Below are positions 35,598-44,242 of a stretch of DNA of 64,000 nt, in pieces (the first letter of the stretch is position 1; every line of letters begins with the position of its first letter). Both the position numbers and the translations under genes were made by a program. Below the pieces are notes generated by a model. The model was not told the origin of the DNA. It saw nothing but the letters and a program-made list of their open reading frames with translations, and ran no database searches. The DNA is from TMED27 sp964350695 (GTDB lineage Bacteria > Pseudomonadota > Alphaproteobacteria > Micavibrionales > Micavibrionaceae): NCBI GenBank assembly GCA_964350695.1, contig CAYGKM010000003.1, positions 1-64,000 on the forward strand. Reading direction: 5' to 3'.

Positions 35598-37121
35598 ATG
35601 AGCATTTCCATCAGCTTCAGCAAAGACCTTAAAAAAACCGCCGCAAATATAATTGTGCCGATAATCGAGGGCGCAAAAACGCAAGACGGACTGGACAAAT
35701 CCTTACAAAAATTTATCGCCCATGCGTTGAAATCCAATCCGCAATTCACAGGTAAAAACGGTCAATCTCTGTCCCTAACCGCGCCGGATAGTGAAAAAAT
35801 AGACCGCATTTTCTTACTGGGTTTAGGCAAAGATAAAGACCTCGACGGTCTGGCTGCTGAAAAAGCCGCGGGAACATTTTATCCTGTTTTGGCAAAGGCA
35901 GGCATCAAAGACGCAAGCCTGATCGTCGCCCCAAAACAAGGCGGCAAAAACATAAAGCCGGAAGACCTCGCCGCTCATCTCGCCAATGGCCTGCACCTTC
36001 GCAGCTATAATTTCGATCGTTATAAATCAAAAGACGATAAAAAAGACAAAGCCCCTAAATTTGAAAAACTCACCATCATCCATACACATGATGCCAACGC
36101 GCGCGCCGCATACAAAATCTTAGCCTCCGTCACGGACGGCATTTTTCAGGCCCGCGATCTGGTCAATATGCCGCCAAACGACCTCTACCCCGAAGCCTAC
36201 GCCAAAATTATAAAGGACGAGCTAAAACCCCTCGGTGTAGATGTCGAAATTCTTGACGACAAGAAAATGGCCAAAATGGGCATGGGCGCAATTCTCGCCG
36301 TCGGTAAAGGCTCGGAGCGCAAACCCCGCATGGTCATTATGCGCTGGAACGGAAATGCAAAAAAATCAGACAAGAAACCTGCCGACGCTCCCATCGCCTT
36401 CGTCGGCAAAGGCGTCACCTTCGATACAGGCGGCATATCGCTGAAGCCCGGCGCAGGCATGGACGAAATGAAAATGGATATGGGCGGCTCGGCCTGCGTT
36501 GTGGGCCTCATGAAAACCCTCGCTATACGTCAATCAAAAGCCAATGTTGTCGGCGTTGTCGGTCTGGCCGAAAACATGCCCTCACATAACGCGTACAGAC
36601 CCGGCGATATCCTCACCTCTTACTCAGGCAAAACCATTGAGGTTCTTAACACAGACGCCGAAGGCCGGCTTGTGCTTGCCGATTGCCTCACGCATGTACA
36701 AAAAGAATTCAAACCCAAATTCATCGTCGACCTCGCGACCCTCACAGGTGCCATGATGGTGGCTTTGGGGCATGAATATTGCGGAACCTTCGTGAATAAA
36801 GATGGCTTCTGGACAGAAATGGAAAACGCATCGAAAGTTTCAGGCGAAAAACTCTGGCGCATGCCTTTGGATGAAGTCTGGAGCAAGGAAGTCGAAAGCG
36901 AAGTCGCCGATATCCAAAACCTCGGAAAAAGCCGCTACGCCGGCGCATGTACCGCCGCCGCCTTCCTCGGGCATTTCATTGACAAAGACCGCACATGGGC
37001 GCATATGGACATCGCAGGCACTGCATGGCGTAAATCAGACCAGCCGACAGTGCCCAAATTCGGAAGCGGATTTGGTGTACGTGTTTTGAACGAGTTGGTC
37101 GCAAAAAATTATGAAAGCTAA
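35598..37121 (+). CDS. pepA: Leucyl aminopeptidase (M17) PepA
   Basis: 507 residues. Cytosolic hexameric two-zinc exopeptidase. Metal and active-site segments are intact: GKGVTFDTGGISLKPGAGMD with the catalytic Lys region, KMDMGGSA, and the family signature NTDAEGRLVLADCL. The N-terminal macro-like domain covers about residues 1-160 and carries a lysine-rich insertion (KSKDDKKDKAPKFEK). The adjacent kamA-type gene starts at the very next base after the TAA, so the two are one unit. The lptF neighbour is divergent, a common alphaproteobacterial order. Confidence 0.97.
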   Translation: MSISISFSKDLKKTAANIIVPIIEGAKTQDGLDKSLQKFIAHALKSNPQFTGKNGQSLSLTAPDSEKIDRIFLLGLGKDKDLDGLAAEKAAGTFYPVLAKAGIKDASLIVAPKQGGKNIKPEDLAAHLANGLHLRSYNFDRYKSKDDKKDKAPKFEKLTIIHTHDANARAAYKILASVTDGIFQARDLVNMPPNDLYPEAYAKIIKDELKPLGVDVEILDDKKMAKMGMGAILAVGKGSERKPRMVIMRWNGNAKKSDKKPADAPIAFVGKGVTFDTGGISLKPGAGMDEMKMDMGGSACVVGLMKTLAIRQSKANVVGVVGLAENMPSHNAYRPGDILTSYSGKTIEVLNTDAEGRLVLADCLTHVQKEFKPKFIVDLATLTGAMMVALGHEYCGTFVNKDGFWTEMENASKVSGEKLWRMPLDEVWSKEVESEVADIQNLGKSRYAGACTAAAFLGHFIDKDRTWAHMDIAGTAWRKSDQPTVPKFGSGFGVRVLNELVAKNYES

Positions 37122-38180
37122 ATGCTGGGTTTAAAAACACATTCAACGGCAACGCGGGAAAGAGCGCCCTACTCGGCGCTTCTTAAACGCTATGCTTACC
37201 GCATTACCAAAACCGTGCAATCCACTATTAAAGGGGATGTCACAAGCGACCCCGTTGCCAAACAATACATCCCGCAGCTCAAAGAGCTTCAAATCCTGCC
37301 CGAAGAACGCCTCGACCCCATCGGCGATGAAGCGCATACGCCCGTAAAAGGCATCACCCATCGCTATCCCGATCGCGTATTGCTAAAACCCGCCAATGCC
37401 TGCGCCATATATTGCCGCTATTGTTTTCGCCGTGAAATGGTGGGGATGCGCGGTGAAAAACTCCCCGATATCTTGAGCGAGACTGAAATCGAAACCGCGC
37501 TGCATTACATCCGTGAGCACACCGAAATCTGGGAAGTCATCCTGACAGGCGGCGACCCATTGATCCTGTCCGCGCGCCAGCTTAAAAACATCATGGATAA
37601 ACTCAATGCTATCGCGCATGTGAAAGTTATCCGCATCCATACTCGCGTGCCCATCGCTGATCCGGCGCGCATAACCTCCGCAATTATTAAGGCCTTAACA
37701 TTAAATACCAACCAGTCGGTATCAAGCCAGAAAGCCATATATATGGCGCTTCACATCAACCACGCACAGGAAATCACTGAAGACGTACGCCGCACTTTAC
37801 GCGCCCTCCACAAAAGCGGCATAACGCTGCTTTCACAATCTGTATTACTCAAAGGCGTAAACGATAACGCCGACACCCTCGCCGCTCTGTACCGTGAACT
37901 TGTGGCTGTAAATGTAAAACCATATTATCTCCACCACCCCGACCTCGCGCCGGGCACATCGCACTTCCGCCTTACTATCGAGGAAGGCCAGAAAATCGTC
38001 GCCGCGCTGCAAGGACGCCTATCGGGCCTTTGCCAACCCACCTATATGCTCGACATCCCCGGCGGCTACGGCAAAATACCGCTTACGCCTTGCATGATCG
38101 AAAGCCACGAGAAAAACACGTACACTCTGACAGATTATATGGGCGGCGCACATGCCTACCCACCGCGAGGCGCGTCATGA
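37122..38180 (+). CDS. Lysine 2,3-aminomutase family radical SAM protein (KamA/EpmB-like)
   Basis: 352 residues. The radical SAM cluster is CAIYCRYC (Cys 94, 98 and 101). TGGDPLILS, RIHTRVP and YYLHHPDLAPGTSHFRL follow the aminomutase pattern, and GYGKIPL near the end carries the expected PLP lysine (about 318). Family members interconvert lysine and beta-lysine, or in EpmB modify elongation factor P. No efp or epmA gene is nearby, so the substrate is unknown. It begins directly after pepA and its stop overlaps the holC start (ATGA). A copy of the TetR operator core lies inside it at 37705-37722. Confidence 0.93.
   Translation: MLGLKTHSTATRERAPYSALLKRYAYRITKTVQSTIKGDVTSDPVAKQYIPQLKELQILPEERLDPIGDEAHTPVKGITHRYPDRVLLKPANACAIYCRYCFRREMVGMRGEKLPDILSETEIETALHYIREHTEIWEVILTGGDPLILSARQLKNIMDKLNAIAHVKVIRIHTRVPIADPARITSAIIKALTLNTNQSVSSQKAIYMALHINHAQEITEDVRRTLRALHKSGITLLSQSVLLKGVNDNADTLAALYRELVAVNVKPYYLHHPDLAPGTSHFRLTIEEGQKIVAALQGRLSGLCQPTYMLDIPGGYGKIPLTPCMIESHEKNTYTLTDYMGGAHAYPPRGAS
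37705..37722. promoter_or_regulatory. Putative TetR operator (site 2), inside the kamA-like gene
   Basis: ATACCAACCAGTCGGTAT: arms ATACC/GGTAT and the inner AC/GT are perfectly symmetric, and the core is identical to the sites at 19085 and 46868. It lies within a coding sequence, about 455 bases before the holC start, so it may be a non-functional match or an internal control point. The match itself is certain; its function is inferred. Confidence 0.5.
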
Positions 38181-38629
38181 GTACGGAAATACGATTTTAT
38201 CACATGGAAAAATCAAACTTGGAGCAAACACTGCCCGCTTTGATCAATAAAGCCCTGCAAAACAATCACAAAATCATCATAAAAGCAGCAAACCAAAACG
38301 ATCTGGACAAGCTGAACGAACATCTCTGGGCCTATAGCCCAAACAGCTTCATTCCGCATGGCAGCGCAAAAGACGGCCACGCCGAAAGCCAGCCAGTATA
38401 CCTGACACTAAAGGATGAAAACCCCAACGGCGCAGACGTCCTCATCCTCACCCAAGGCGCGCAATGTGAAAACCTAAAAGATTATGCACTCGTCTGCGAA
38501 ATGCTCGACGGCCACAATCAAGACCATATCGAAAACGCCCGCAGCCGCTGGAAAACATATAAAGAAGACGGATTAGAGATCAGCTATTGGCAACAAGGGC
38601 CGCAAGGCGGCTGGGAAAACAAAGCTTAA
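38177..38629 (+). CDS. holC: DNA polymerase III subunit chi
   Basis: 150 residues from ATG 38177, which overlaps the kamA-like stop (ATGA). The frame opens further to 38030, but the extension lies inside the upstream gene and is arginine-rich shadow. IRFYHMEKSNLEQTLPALINKAL and LDKLNEHLWAYSPNSFIPHG match the HolC fold, with LILTQGAQ and YALVCEMLDGH in the second half. Chi links the clamp loader to SSB. The location after pepA is the standard alphaproteobacterial one, with the kamA-like gene inserted between. Confidence 0.95.
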   Translation: MSTEIRFYHMEKSNLEQTLPALINKALQNNHKIIIKAANQNDLDKLNEHLWAYSPNSFIPHGSAKDGHAESQPVYLTLKDENPNGADVLILTQGAQCENLKDYALVCEMLDGHNQDHIENARSRWKTYKEDGLEISYWQQGPQGGWENKA

Positions 38630-38640
38630 AAATACCCTTA

Positions 38641-39285
38641 TTAATGCGCGGCAGGCGCAGCCGCTTCAGTAGCAGTATTCTCTGCGTCAGCCTCCGCAGG
38701 CGTTTCTTCCTCAGCCGGCGCAAGCGCCGCTTCTTCCGCCGCAATCGCCGCAGCGCTCGGGTTAGGGAAGCCGGTAGAGCCATTAGATCTGAGCCATGCA
38801 ATCACATCCGCGCGATCACTGGCCTTTTTCAAACCCGCAAAATTCATCTTTGTGTCTGAGATAAGAGCCTTCGGTTTCCAAAGGAAATAGTTCAACTCGT
38901 CATAGCCCCAGCTTTTGCCATAGCCTGCCATACCTGCGGAATAAGAAAACCCGGCCTTGCCGCCCATAGGCGCGCCAACAACCGCGTAAAGATTAGGTCC
39001 AACCTTGGAAACCCCGCCATTATCAAAAGAGTGACAGGCCGCGCACGCCTTCGAGAGCTTCTCGCCTTTGGCAACATCCGCTGTTGCGATCAACGCCATA
39101 ACAGGATCAGGGACTTGCGCCTTTACTGCGCCGCCAACGGCCACTTCAAGACTCTCAATAGCGACCGCATCTTCATGCAACATATGCGGGTGTACAAGCT
39201 TTCCGGCAACAAACCACCCCAACATAACCGCAATACCCGCACACAATACCGCAGCGAAACCCTTGTTAAATTCTAAATTGTCCAT
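38641..39285 (-). CDS. Membrane-anchored cytochrome c (CycM type)
   Basis: 214 residues. An uncleaved N-terminal helix (about 8-31) anchors it, followed by a class I cytochrome domain with haem motif CAACH (about 84-88) and the axial Met in TKMNFAGLK. The C-terminal 45 residues are an Ala/Glu-rich low-complexity tail. CycM-type cytochromes carry electrons from the bc1 complex to the terminal oxidase in the periplasm. It is divergent from pheA, a frequent arrangement in Alphaproteobacteria. Confidence 0.95.
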   Translation of the reverse strand: MDNLEFNKGFAAVLCAGIAVMLGWFVAGKLVHPHMLHEDAVAIESLEVAVGGAVKAQVPDPVMALIATADVAKGEKLSKACAACHSFDNGGVSKVGPNLYAVVGAPMGGKAGFSYSAGMAGYGKSWGYDELNYFLWKPKALISDTKMNFAGLKKASDRADVIAWLRSNGSTGFPNPSAAAIAAEEAALAPAEEETPAEADAENTATEAAAPAAH

Positions 39286-39420
39286 TTTTTAATCTTTAGC
39301 TATTTGAAAATTCGAAGAAAATTACCAACAAAATTATATCAGCTTTAAAGCCGTTGTCGACAATTCATATAGTCATTGCGTATAGTCATTCAACTGAAAA
39401 ATCAACGAGTAACCGTAAAA

Positions 39421-40278
39421 ATGAACATGAGCATAAAAAACGCAAAAAAAATCGCCTTCCAGGGAATGCCCGGGGCTTATTCCGATACCGCCTGCCGCGC
39501 AGTCCTTCCCAATCTGGAAACTGTCCCTTGCGAAACTTTTGAGGACGCCTTCACATCTGTGCGCGAAGGAAACGTGGATTTAGCCATGATCCCCGTTGAT
39601 AACACAATCGCAGGGCGCGTCGCCGATGTGCACCACCTGATGCCCGATGGTGATCTCTTCATTATAGGCGAGCATTTCCAACCCATCCGCCACGCGCTTT
39701 TGGGAATAAAAGGCTCAAAAATCGAGGACCTTAAACATGTCCACAGCCACGTGCATGCCATCCCGCAATGTAAAAAACTGATAAAAGAACTGGGGCTGAA
39801 AGCCCATATCCACGCCGATACCGCAGGCGCAGCCGAAGAAATCGCAGAAAAGCAAGACCCGCAGCAAGGCGCAATCGCCTCAAAACTCGCCGCAGAAATA
39901 TATGGTCTGGATATTTTAAAGACCGATATTCAAGATGAAAATCACAATACGACGCGCTTTTTAATTCTCGGGCCGGAACCTGAAATTCCCGATCTGGAGA
40001 ATGGCCAAAAAACCATCACCAGCTTGATTTTCGGCGTTCGCAACATCCCTGCCTCGCTTTATAAGTGCCTGGGCGGTTTCGCAACAAACAACCTCAGCCT
40101 CTCGAAACTGGAATCATACGTGGACCCCAACTTCCACGCCGCGCGTTTCTTTTGCGATGTGGACGGACATCCGGAAAGCGATGAATTTAAACTCGCCCTC
40201 GAAGAACTTGGATTTTATGCCGAAGATGTCAGATTTTTGGGAGCATACCCCGCCCATAGCTTCAGAGAAAAGCAATAA
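39421..40278 (+). CDS. pheA: Prephenate dehydratase PheA
   Basis: 285 residues from ATG 39421. Converts prephenate to phenylpyruvate in phenylalanine synthesis. IAFQGMPGAYSDTACRAV and MIPVDNTIAGRVADVHHLM belong to the catalytic domain, and ENHNTTRFLIL is the conserved dehydratase motif. The C-terminal ACT domain has SLYKCLGGFATNNLSLSKLES, the usual phenylalanine-binding segment, so feedback inhibition is expected. There is no chorismate mutase domain. The frame begins with a TTG at 39376, but the ATG is more likely. Confidence 0.96.
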   Translation: MNMSIKNAKKIAFQGMPGAYSDTACRAVLPNLETVPCETFEDAFTSVREGNVDLAMIPVDNTIAGRVADVHHLMPDGDLFIIGEHFQPIRHALLGIKGSKIEDLKHVHSHVHAIPQCKKLIKELGLKAHIHADTAGAAEEIAEKQDPQQGAIASKLAAEIYGLDILKTDIQDENHNTTRFLILGPEPEIPDLENGQKTITSLIFGVRNIPASLYKCLGGFATNNLSLSKLESYVDPNFHAARFFCDVDGHPESDEFKLALEELGFYAEDVRFLGAYPAHSFREKQ

Positions 40279-40348
40279 AACGGCAATTATTCCTTGTAAG
40301 GTCGCCTACGCATGTTAGGCTGACTTCAGATAATAAGGAGTAAATCAT

Positions 40349-40687
40349 ATGCCTACACATGCTGAACTTGCCTCAAAACTCTTGATTGACGCCTCAGGGT
40401 TCTTTCGCACCCTTGGTGAGCAAAACGAAGCCCTGAAAGGGCAAATGGAAGAAAACGCCGATGTGTTTGAACAAATGGGCGCGCTCCTTGCGCAAGAACC
40501 TGAAGGCGCCGTAAACGGCACCCCTCATAGTGAATTAGCAGGTAAACTCCTTAAAGACGCCGCCACGTTTTTCGTGACTCTGGCCGAACAAAACGAACCG
40601 ATAAAAGAACAAATGCTTGAAAACGCAAACGTCTATAACCAAATCGGTGATCTGGTCATGCAAGACCCTTTAGGTATTTTGGATTAG
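40349..40687 (+). CDS. Small protein made of two tandem repeats, unknown function
   Basis: 112 residues formed by duplication of a 50-residue unit. HAELASKLLIDASGFFRTL / EQNEALKGQMEENADVF in the first half matches HSELAGKLLKDAATFFVTL / EQNEPIKEQMLENANVY in the second. Each unit looks like two amphipathic helices, so the whole may be a four-helix bundle. It is cytosolic, with no signal peptide. AAGGAG precedes the ATG by eight bases. The leader holds a GCCTA/TAGGC hairpin (40305-40321). It converges with the next small gene at 12 bases. I do not recognise the family. Confidence 0.75.
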   Translation: MPTHAELASKLLIDASGFFRTLGEQNEALKGQMEENADVFEQMGALLAQEPEGAVNGTPHSELAGKLLKDAATFFVTLAEQNEPIKEQMLENANVYNQIGDLVMQDPLGILD

Positions 40688-40698
40688 ATTGAGATTTA

Positions 40699-41037
40699 TT
40701 AAGCGTCCACGCCAGGCAGGCTGGCCACAAACTTTTTAAACATTCTGCGAAGACGGTTCTTTCTATGCACGTCATAGATTTTGAGCGTCACATCCACCGC
40801 ATGATTGCGCCGTGAATCAAATACCTTTTGTTTAACTTCAACTTTTTCAAATTCTTGCGTCGCAAAGAGGCTTTCTGCCTCATCAAGCGCCTTGTTTAAA
40901 TCCTTGGTCACCGTCCGCTTTTCCCAATCATTCCACCCTTCAAGATAATTATGGGCGTGATGATATATATAAACCGAATATTCGGGCTGCGTTTTTTGGT
41001 GCGAATGTACCTTTGACTCTGCCATCGCGTAAGTCAT
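40699..41037 (-). CDS. Uncharacterised small protein
   Basis: 112 residues, no signal peptide. His- and Tyr-rich N-terminus (YSVYIYHHAHNYLEGWND) followed by a helical stretch and a basic C-terminus (RKNRLRRMFKKFVASLPG). A good AGAGGAGGGG ribosome site lies five bases before ATG 41037, which supports a real gene. It is divergent from ftsK and convergent with the repeat protein. I do not recognise the family. Confidence 0.7.
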   Translation of the reverse strand: MTYAMAESKVHSHQKTQPEYSVYIYHHAHNYLEGWNDWEKRTVTKDLNKALDEAESLFATQEFEKVEVKQKVFDSRRNHAVDVTLKIYDVHRKNRLRRMFKKFVASLPGVDA

Positions 41038-41311
41038 CTATACCCCTCCTCTTGGAGTGTTGATCCACTATTTCGGGTAATCATTAAACACAGGAAAACT
41101 ACTACCTCTAGAAAACACCAAAAAGATTAACAGAAGATTAAAAAATACAATTTTGTTAAAATATTATGGTTTTATATGAACGCTGGCAGCAGGTTTAAAA
41201 AAGCCTTAAAGCCGCATGTTTTCTTGTATCTTAAGTGGAATCAACGTAATATTATAGAGATCGACCTTCCGGCTTTCCCGCCCAAAACCTTAACGTATAT
41301 TGTAAAGTTCT
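41038..41311. other. Gene-poor leader of ftsK with a possible 47-codon ORF
   Basis: A 274-base AT-rich gap between the small minus-strand gene and ftsK. An in-frame ORF runs 41176-41319 (MNAGSRFKKALKPHVFLYL at its start) and overlaps the ftsK ATG by eight bases, the sort of overlap seen in coupled leader peptides. It has no ribosome site, so it may be chance. No convincing promoter or terminator was found. Confidence 0.25.
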
Positions 41312-43801
41312 ATGGCTAAAACACGAAGCATCCGCCGCACGCGCAAATCAAAAACAAGCTCTCAAACACCACTTTTGTTGAGAATATTGCCTCAATCCAT
41401 GCAAGTCTTTGTCGCGCGCAGGCTGGTTGACGGCTTTGCTCTTTTCATGACAATCACCGGAATTTTCGTCATTCTGGCTCTTCTAACCTATAATGCCGCA
41501 GACCCTTCATGGAACACCGCCGCCATAGATGCTGACCAGGGCGCACAAAACTGGATGGGCGAAAACGGTGCATGGATTTCCGATATCCTTCTTCAAACCC
41601 TTGGCCTCGGAAGCCTCATCTTCGGCGCTGTGTTTTTAAGTTGGGGCGTACGTGCTTTTAACCGCCAATCCCTTCGCCCGCTTTCATTAAGATTAATCGC
41701 AATGATGGCCTCCGCGCTTACGCTCTCTATCGCGTTTTCGCAAATTCCATCCGGCGGGTGGATTTCCCACCCCTTCCTCGGCAGCAGCGCCGGAACGCTT
41801 ATTCTAGGCAAAATGTCCGCCTTCGGACACTCCATATTCTCATGGATGGGCCCTGCCTTTATCGTCGGCCTATCAGGAATAATCGCCACACTCACAGGAT
41901 TATACGCCGCCGCGTTTTCATTGGCTGAAATTGGCTATATCATTAAAAAATCATGGTTTTTTGCACAATACTGCATTCTCGCAACCGCGCATATGTTCTC
42001 TAGCTTTGTAAACTGGATACGTCACCATAATGACGAAAGCTACACCCCCAAGCCATTCGAAGCCTTTAAAAACCTGCCAAAAATTTCAATGCCCTCATCC
42101 CCGAAAATTGCCCCCCGCGTCGGCGGCGATGAAACGCGTACACCCACAGAAATTACAGCCCCGCCAAGAAGCGGGCCGTCACTCACCGCGCAGAAACCAT
42201 CAGGCAATATTCCTGTGGTCACCCCGCAGCCCAGAAGCAGCGCTCAAGCCAGTGCCCAACAAAAATTCAGCCTCGATGGCGCCGATTGGGTATTGCCCCC
42301 AATAAACCTCGTGGAAACCCCGCCGGAAACCAACACCCACACACAGCTTGATGAAAACGCCCTGCGTAAAAACGCCGAGCTTCTTCAGAACGTCCTCGCC
42401 GATTTCAATATCGAAGGTGAAATCACCTCCATCCACCCCGGTCCCGTGGTCACGCTTTATGAGCTTGAACCCGCCCCGGGCACAAAATCCGCTAAAGTCA
42501 TCAGCCTCGCCGATGATATCGCCCGCTCAATGTCCGCCGTCTCCGTACGTGTCGCCGTTGTCCCCGGCCGCAACGTCATCGGGATCGAGTTACCAAACAA
42601 AAACCGTCAATTCGTATATATGCAAGAACTCCTCACGACCAGCCTATACGAAAAAACCAAATCAGGTCTGCCCCTCATTCTCGGCAAAGACATTGGCGGC
42701 CAGCCGATCATCGCCGATCTTTCGAAAATGCCGCATTTGCTTGTCGCAGGTACAACAGGCTCGGGTAAATCGGTGGCCGTAAACACAATGATCTTATCGC
42801 TGCTGTATCATCACTCCCCCGAAAAATGCCGTTTCATCATGATCGACCCGAAAATGCTCGAACTGTCCGTCTATGACGGCATCCCGCACCTCCTCACGCC
42901 CGTAGTGACAGAGCCAGGCAAAGCCGTTGTTGCCCTGAAATGGACAGTGCATGAGATGGAAGAGCGTTACCGCGCCATGTCAAAACTCGGCGTACGGAAT
43001 ATGGAGGGCTATAACGAGCGCATGCGCGAAGCCATGAAAAAAGGCGAAACCATCATGCAGAAAAAGCAAACGGGCTTTGATGAAAAAGGCGCCGCCGTTT
43101 ATGAAGACGTGCCAATGGATCTGGCGGAACTGCCTTATATCGTCGTGATTGTTGACGAATTCGCCGATCTGATGCTCGTTGCAGGAAAAGATGTAGAGGG
43201 CGCAATTCAGCGCCTCGCGCAGATGGCGCGCGCCGCAGGTATTCACCTCATCATGGCCACGCAGCGCCCATCTGTGGATGTTATTACAGGCGTAATCAAA
43301 GCCAACTTCCCAACCAGAATTTCATTTCAAGTCACATCGAAAATCGACTCCCGCACCATCCTTGGTGAAGGCGGCGCGGAACAGCTCCTCGGTATGGGGG
43401 ATATGCTGTATATGGCCCCTGGCGGCCGCGTCACGCGCGTACATGGCCCCTTCGTGAGCGACAGCGATGTCGAAAAAGTAGTCGATGACCTCAAATCAAA
43501 AGCAGAGCCTGCTTATATCGAAACCATCACGACAGGCGCAGGCCTTGAAGCCAGCGAAGTCATGGGCGCAATCTTTGATGATCGCGGCGGGGATGAGAAA
43601 GTGGACGAGCTATACGACCAAGCCGTTGCCCTCGTCGCGCGGGAAGGCAAAGCCTCCACAAGCTTCGTCCAAAGATACTTGCAAATCGGTTATAACCGCG
43701 CCGCAAGGATAATCGAGGAAATGGAGCGCCAAGGCGTGATATCCCAAGCCAGCCCCACAGGGAAACGCGAAGTGCTGATTACTGACTTCAGCGACGCTTA
43801 A
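41312..43801 (+). CDS. ftsK: DNA translocase FtsK
   Basis: 829 residues. Four membrane helices lie in the first 210 residues, followed by a short Pro/Ser-rich linker and the RecA-like motor. Walker A GTTGSGKSVAVN is at about 481-492 and Walker B YIVVIVDEFADLM at about 609-621. The C-terminal winged-helix gamma domain (ASTSFVQRYLQIGYNRAARI) reads orienting sequences. It pumps chromosome dimers and termini at the division septum. In many Alphaproteobacteria lolA follows directly; here two minus-strand genes come between. Confidence 0.97.
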   Translation: MAKTRSIRRTRKSKTSSQTPLLLRILPQSMQVFVARRLVDGFALFMTITGIFVILALLTYNAADPSWNTAAIDADQGAQNWMGENGAWISDILLQTLGLGSLIFGAVFLSWGVRAFNRQSLRPLSLRLIAMMASALTLSIAFSQIPSGGWISHPFLGSSAGTLILGKMSAFGHSIFSWMGPAFIVGLSGIIATLTGLYAAAFSLAEIGYIIKKSWFFAQYCILATAHMFSSFVNWIRHHNDESYTPKPFEAFKNLPKISMPSSPKIAPRVGGDETRTPTEITAPPRSGPSLTAQKPSGNIPVVTPQPRSSAQASAQQKFSLDGADWVLPPINLVETPPETNTHTQLDENALRKNAELLQNVLADFNIEGEITSIHPGPVVTLYELEPAPGTKSAKVISLADDIARSMSAVSVRVAVVPGRNVIGIELPNKNRQFVYMQELLTTSLYEKTKSGLPLILGKDIGGQPIIADLSKMPHLLVAGTTGSGKSVAVNTMILSLLYHHSPEKCRFIMIDPKMLELSVYDGIPHLLTPVVTEPGKAVVALKWTVHEMEERYRAMSKLGVRNMEGYNERMREAMKKGETIMQKKQTGFDEKGAAVYEDVPMDLAELPYIVVIVDEFADLMLVAGKDVEGAIQRLAQMARAAGIHLIMATQRPSVDVITGVIKANFPTRISFQVTSKIDSRTILGEGGAEQLLGMGDMLYMAPGGRVTRVHGPFVSDSDVEKVVDDLKSKAEPAYIETITTGAGLEASEVMGAIFDDRGGDEKVDELYDQAVALVAREGKASTSFVQRYLQIGYNRAARIIEEMERQGVISQASPTGKREVLITDFSDA

Positions 43802-43854
43802 AACGCCTTAAAACAGCCTTTAGAGCGTAAAACTAAGTCCGCTTTTTTCAAAAA

Positions 43855-44157
43855 CTACAAACCAGGGGTCGGTAAATCAAACAACGGGCCAACCTCTGCC
43901 ACAGCCCCACTTGCGACGTTAAAAACGCCATTAAGTGCGGGCAAAACCGCTTCCTTTGCAATCACCTCCATTCCGGGAATAAAACCTTGTGCTAAAGCGT
44001 TAAACACATTTGTATAAAACAAAGCAGCCCCGGGAATAATGGATCCAGAAGCGCCAATAGCCGCAATCAAAAAGAGGTAAAAAGGAGCGCCTGAAAGCCC
44101 AGGATACTTCAAAAGGAACTTATTAATTGAACCAAGCATGATCCAAAATCTTCTCAT
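43855..44157 (-). CDS. Small hydrophobic protein of unknown function
   Basis: Up to 100 residues, glycine/alanine-rich and largely hydrophobic. One likely membrane helix, APFYLFLIAAIGASGSIIPG (about 24-43), is followed by a segment with alternating hydrophobic residues. The first ATG is at 44157, and a second at 44139 is also possible. I do not recognise the family and there is no strong ribosome site. It lies between ftsK and lolA, downstream of the orphan binding protein on the same strand. Confidence 0.5.
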   Translation of the reverse strand: MRRFWIMLGSINKFLLKYPGLSGAPFYLFLIAAIGASGSIIPGAALFYTNVFNALAQGFIPGMEVIAKEAVLPALNGVFNVASGAVAEVGPLFDLPTPGL

Positions 44158-44242
44158 TCGGGATTAACCCGTGTATGTCGTCAATCTTATCTTTCAGGCC
44201 GTTAAGCCTGTGCGTCATTTTTTTTCGATTGACGTAATTCTA

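Noticed and set aside
44192..44207. Hairpin CAGGC/GCCTG near a run of T
   Set aside because: The T run is about a dozen bases away and on the strand with no upstream gene, so it is not a credible terminator for the minus-strand genes.
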